Below are positions 62,029 to 64,000 of a stretch of DNA of 64,000 nucleotides, piece by piece. The notes under the pieces are model-generated. The model had not been told where the DNA came from. It saw only the letters and a list, made by a program, of their open reading frames with translations, and did not search any database. The DNA is from Campylorhamphus procurvoides (taxonomy: Eukaryota; Chordata; Aves; Passeriformes; Dendrocolaptidae): contig WBMV01001018.1 in NCBI GenBank assembly GCA_013396655.1, forward strand, positions 3,919,650-3,983,649, in the 5' to 3' direction. Each line of letters begins with the position of its first letter. The first letter of the stretch is position 1. The position numbers and the translations under genes were made by a program.

Positions 62029-64000
62029 TACCTTACTTCTGTGTGCTGGATCTCATGTATGATGAAAGATACACCAGTTCTCATCTGAACTTGTTTAATG
62101 AAATGTTATACCTGCAGAGCCTCTTTCTGAAAGATCCCCAAAGTCCTTTTCCAGTGGTTAGTGTTGAGTTACAAATGATCCCTGCAATTCTTTTATCCAT
62201 CATTGCCTTGTGTTGGCTCCTCAGGTAGAAGATGCTGACTGATCCTTGGGCAACCCGATATTTGATGGATGGAGGGGGACTGTGGGAGATAAAACTCAAG
62301 AGCAGGATGTAATTACCTGCATTGTCACTTGAGTGATACATTGGAATGAACAAGGTGCTCCTACAGAAGTGCTGTGGGATTTTTCTCAGCTAACGGTGGT
62401 GAGGGATTTGTGCTTGTCTGTCTGAGGAGCAGTGGCAAGTCCAGGCACATTGTGCTCTGTGGGGATTTCTGCAGTGCTTTGGAGCTGAGTGGGAAGAAGT
62501 GCCTGCAGCAAACTGCTGGCTCTGCCCTCCCTGGGAGTTCTGTCAAACATTAACCTGACCTAGGCCAACTCGCTTTTTGATTATTTTTACTTAAAGCTCT
62601 CCCACCTCACCATTCATACAAAGGTGTTCCTGGCCAGCTCTTATGTCATTTTATGTTCCCCCGTTGAATGTGCAGCAGGAATCCCTAATAGGAAGGGTGG
62701 GATACAAACATTTGTGTTTTTATCACAGAAACAAGAAACATTTATGTTTCAGTTAGTAGTGAATCAATGATTTATATTTGTATCATATTACTGATACAAT
62801 TGTATTGGAGTCATATTCCCAAGAGCTCAAATGAAGTCTTGGAAAGAGGGACAGCTCTCTTCTGGAGATGGAGCTGTGGAAGAGTTTGTTCTTATCAGAA
62901 TACCTAAAAGGGATTATGGCTCAAGCTTTCCTGTGTTGAGCTGTGCAGCATTACTGGTGTATTGAGTTACTGAGTTATAATTTTGCTGGTATTGCCAACC
63001 TTTTCCTTGGTGGAGCAGATTCCGTGTGCAGCTGGAACCATCCCAAACCAAATCCCCTCCCTTGACACGGAGCACTGCGGCAGCCTTTGTGGCAGAAGGT
63101 GCGAGGGAGAGAAACAGAAAACTTCATCCTTTGGAGAAGTTGGGTTTGTCCCGTTTCTCGATACATATGAGTACTGTTTGAATTCTCTGTAAGCTCTTGG
63201 TTTTGGTTTTGTTCCTTACTTCAGTTATAAAACTGTGATGATGACTCTGTGCTGTTTCTGTTTTTGCAGCATTGTGATTGTCTTTTAAACTTGTGCCGAA
63301 TTGTCCTGGTTTTGCTTTTTTGGGCAGAGCTGTATCATTTTAGTAGGAAATGTGGTAATTCTTTTCTACATTTTTCTCCTTTACCATAGCATAGAAATCT
63401 GGAAGTTAAGATTACATGTTCACTTTTATGTGATAGATGCTAAGTAGCTCTTGGTGACAGCAGAGCACATTCTTCGTTGTGTGGCAGTGGAGTTTTGTTG
63501 TTATTTTTCAATTTCTCCCTTTTTAAAGCGCTCCTCTGTGAGGACATTTGTGTTAAAAGCTGACAGAGTGGCATTTAAGATTGTGTGCATGATTTTAGTG
63601 CAGCTTTGTGGCAATGCCATACTCCACCCATGAGCTGGGAGAAGCTTGCCCTGCCGGCTCCTGAGCTACCCCTTGCTTTTCATGGTACAAATAAGAAAAA
63701 TATTTGAAATCATTAACAGGCATCTTTGGGAGGGAGTTGGGTGCAGCATTAAGTCAGCTTCAGGTATTTTTAAATGCCTTCTTAAAACATAATTTCTTAG
63801 TACAAAGAGGCTTTCCAACTCTTTTTTCCCCTCCTTTTAAGAATGAAGAATACAATAATGGGGGTTGTGTGTACCCCCACAGCTGGGTGTGCCCCACACG
63901 GAGCCTGAGCTACTCCATGTTCTCTGAATGTGTTTATCATTCATGGCTAAATGTTGTCAAACAAAATTTCTGTTTCATCACTGCCAATTAACCAGCACTG

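Larger units (their letters stand above)
50931..64000 (+). other. AFF4: Inferred first intron of AFF4; no coding exon found
   Basis: Thirteen kilobases without any recognisable protein-coding exon. I looked for the AFF4 coding start region and did not find it. Frames present are short and unconserved in appearance. The stretch contains four CR1 relics and T-rich runs (57357-57460 and 57595-57630), consistent with a large 5' intron. AFF4 has a long first intron in mammals, so its ATG exon is expected beyond the window. If the CpG island belongs to another gene, this region is simply intergenic. Confidence 0.45.

Overview
The window is nuclear DNA from a bird. It carries about a dozen 3'-end fragments of CR1 LINEs, the dominant avian retroposon, and its genes are split by compact GT-AG introns. 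The spliced proteins are close to known vertebrate orthologues. The gene set (GNPDA1, RNF14, HSPA4, ZCCHC10, then the probable start of AFF4) corresponds to human 5q31 genes, which in chicken lie mainly on chromosome 13. I cannot name the species; a songbird is plausible from the CR1 types. The segment is ordinary eukaryotic sequence, and I see no phage, plasmid, CRISPR or other prokaryote-like system.

Layout. 1-3165: the 3' five coding exons of GNPDA1 (+); the 5' exon lies outside the window. 3170-5670: non-coding space between two convergent genes. 5670-13400: RNF14 (-), complete, with seven coding exons and a probable non-coding first exon that runs into an assembly gap. 12960-14700: a repeat-rich junction holding a 21-bp minisatellite, a gap, a perfect 50-bp palindrome, a 74-bp tandem repeat and an LTR-like stretch. 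14745-31620: HSPA4 (-), complete, 19 coding exons and 837 residues, starting in a CpG island. 31620-37350: intergenic. 37350-37690: a G-rich hexamer array. 37690-48970: ZCCHC10 (+), four coding exons and 172 residues. 50340-50930: a second CpG island with a gap, inferred to be the AFF4 promoter and first exon. 50930-64000: no coding exon found; read as AFF4 intron 1.

The genes are unrelated housekeeping functions rather than a pathway: hexosamine catabolism (GNPDA1), an RBR E3 ubiquitin ligase (RNF14), an Hsp110 chaperone (HSPA4), a zinc-knuckle/serine-rich nuclear-type protein (ZCCHC10) and the super elongation complex scaffold AFF4. GNPDA1 and RNF14 are convergent as in mammals. HSPA4 and ZCCHC10 are divergent, and ZCCHC10 to AFF4 is head-to-tail as in mammals. 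The RNF14-HSPA4 neighbourhood differs from human, where the two lie several megabases apart. All exon boundaries were placed by hand from splice signals, reading frame and remembered family sequences; no alignment was run.
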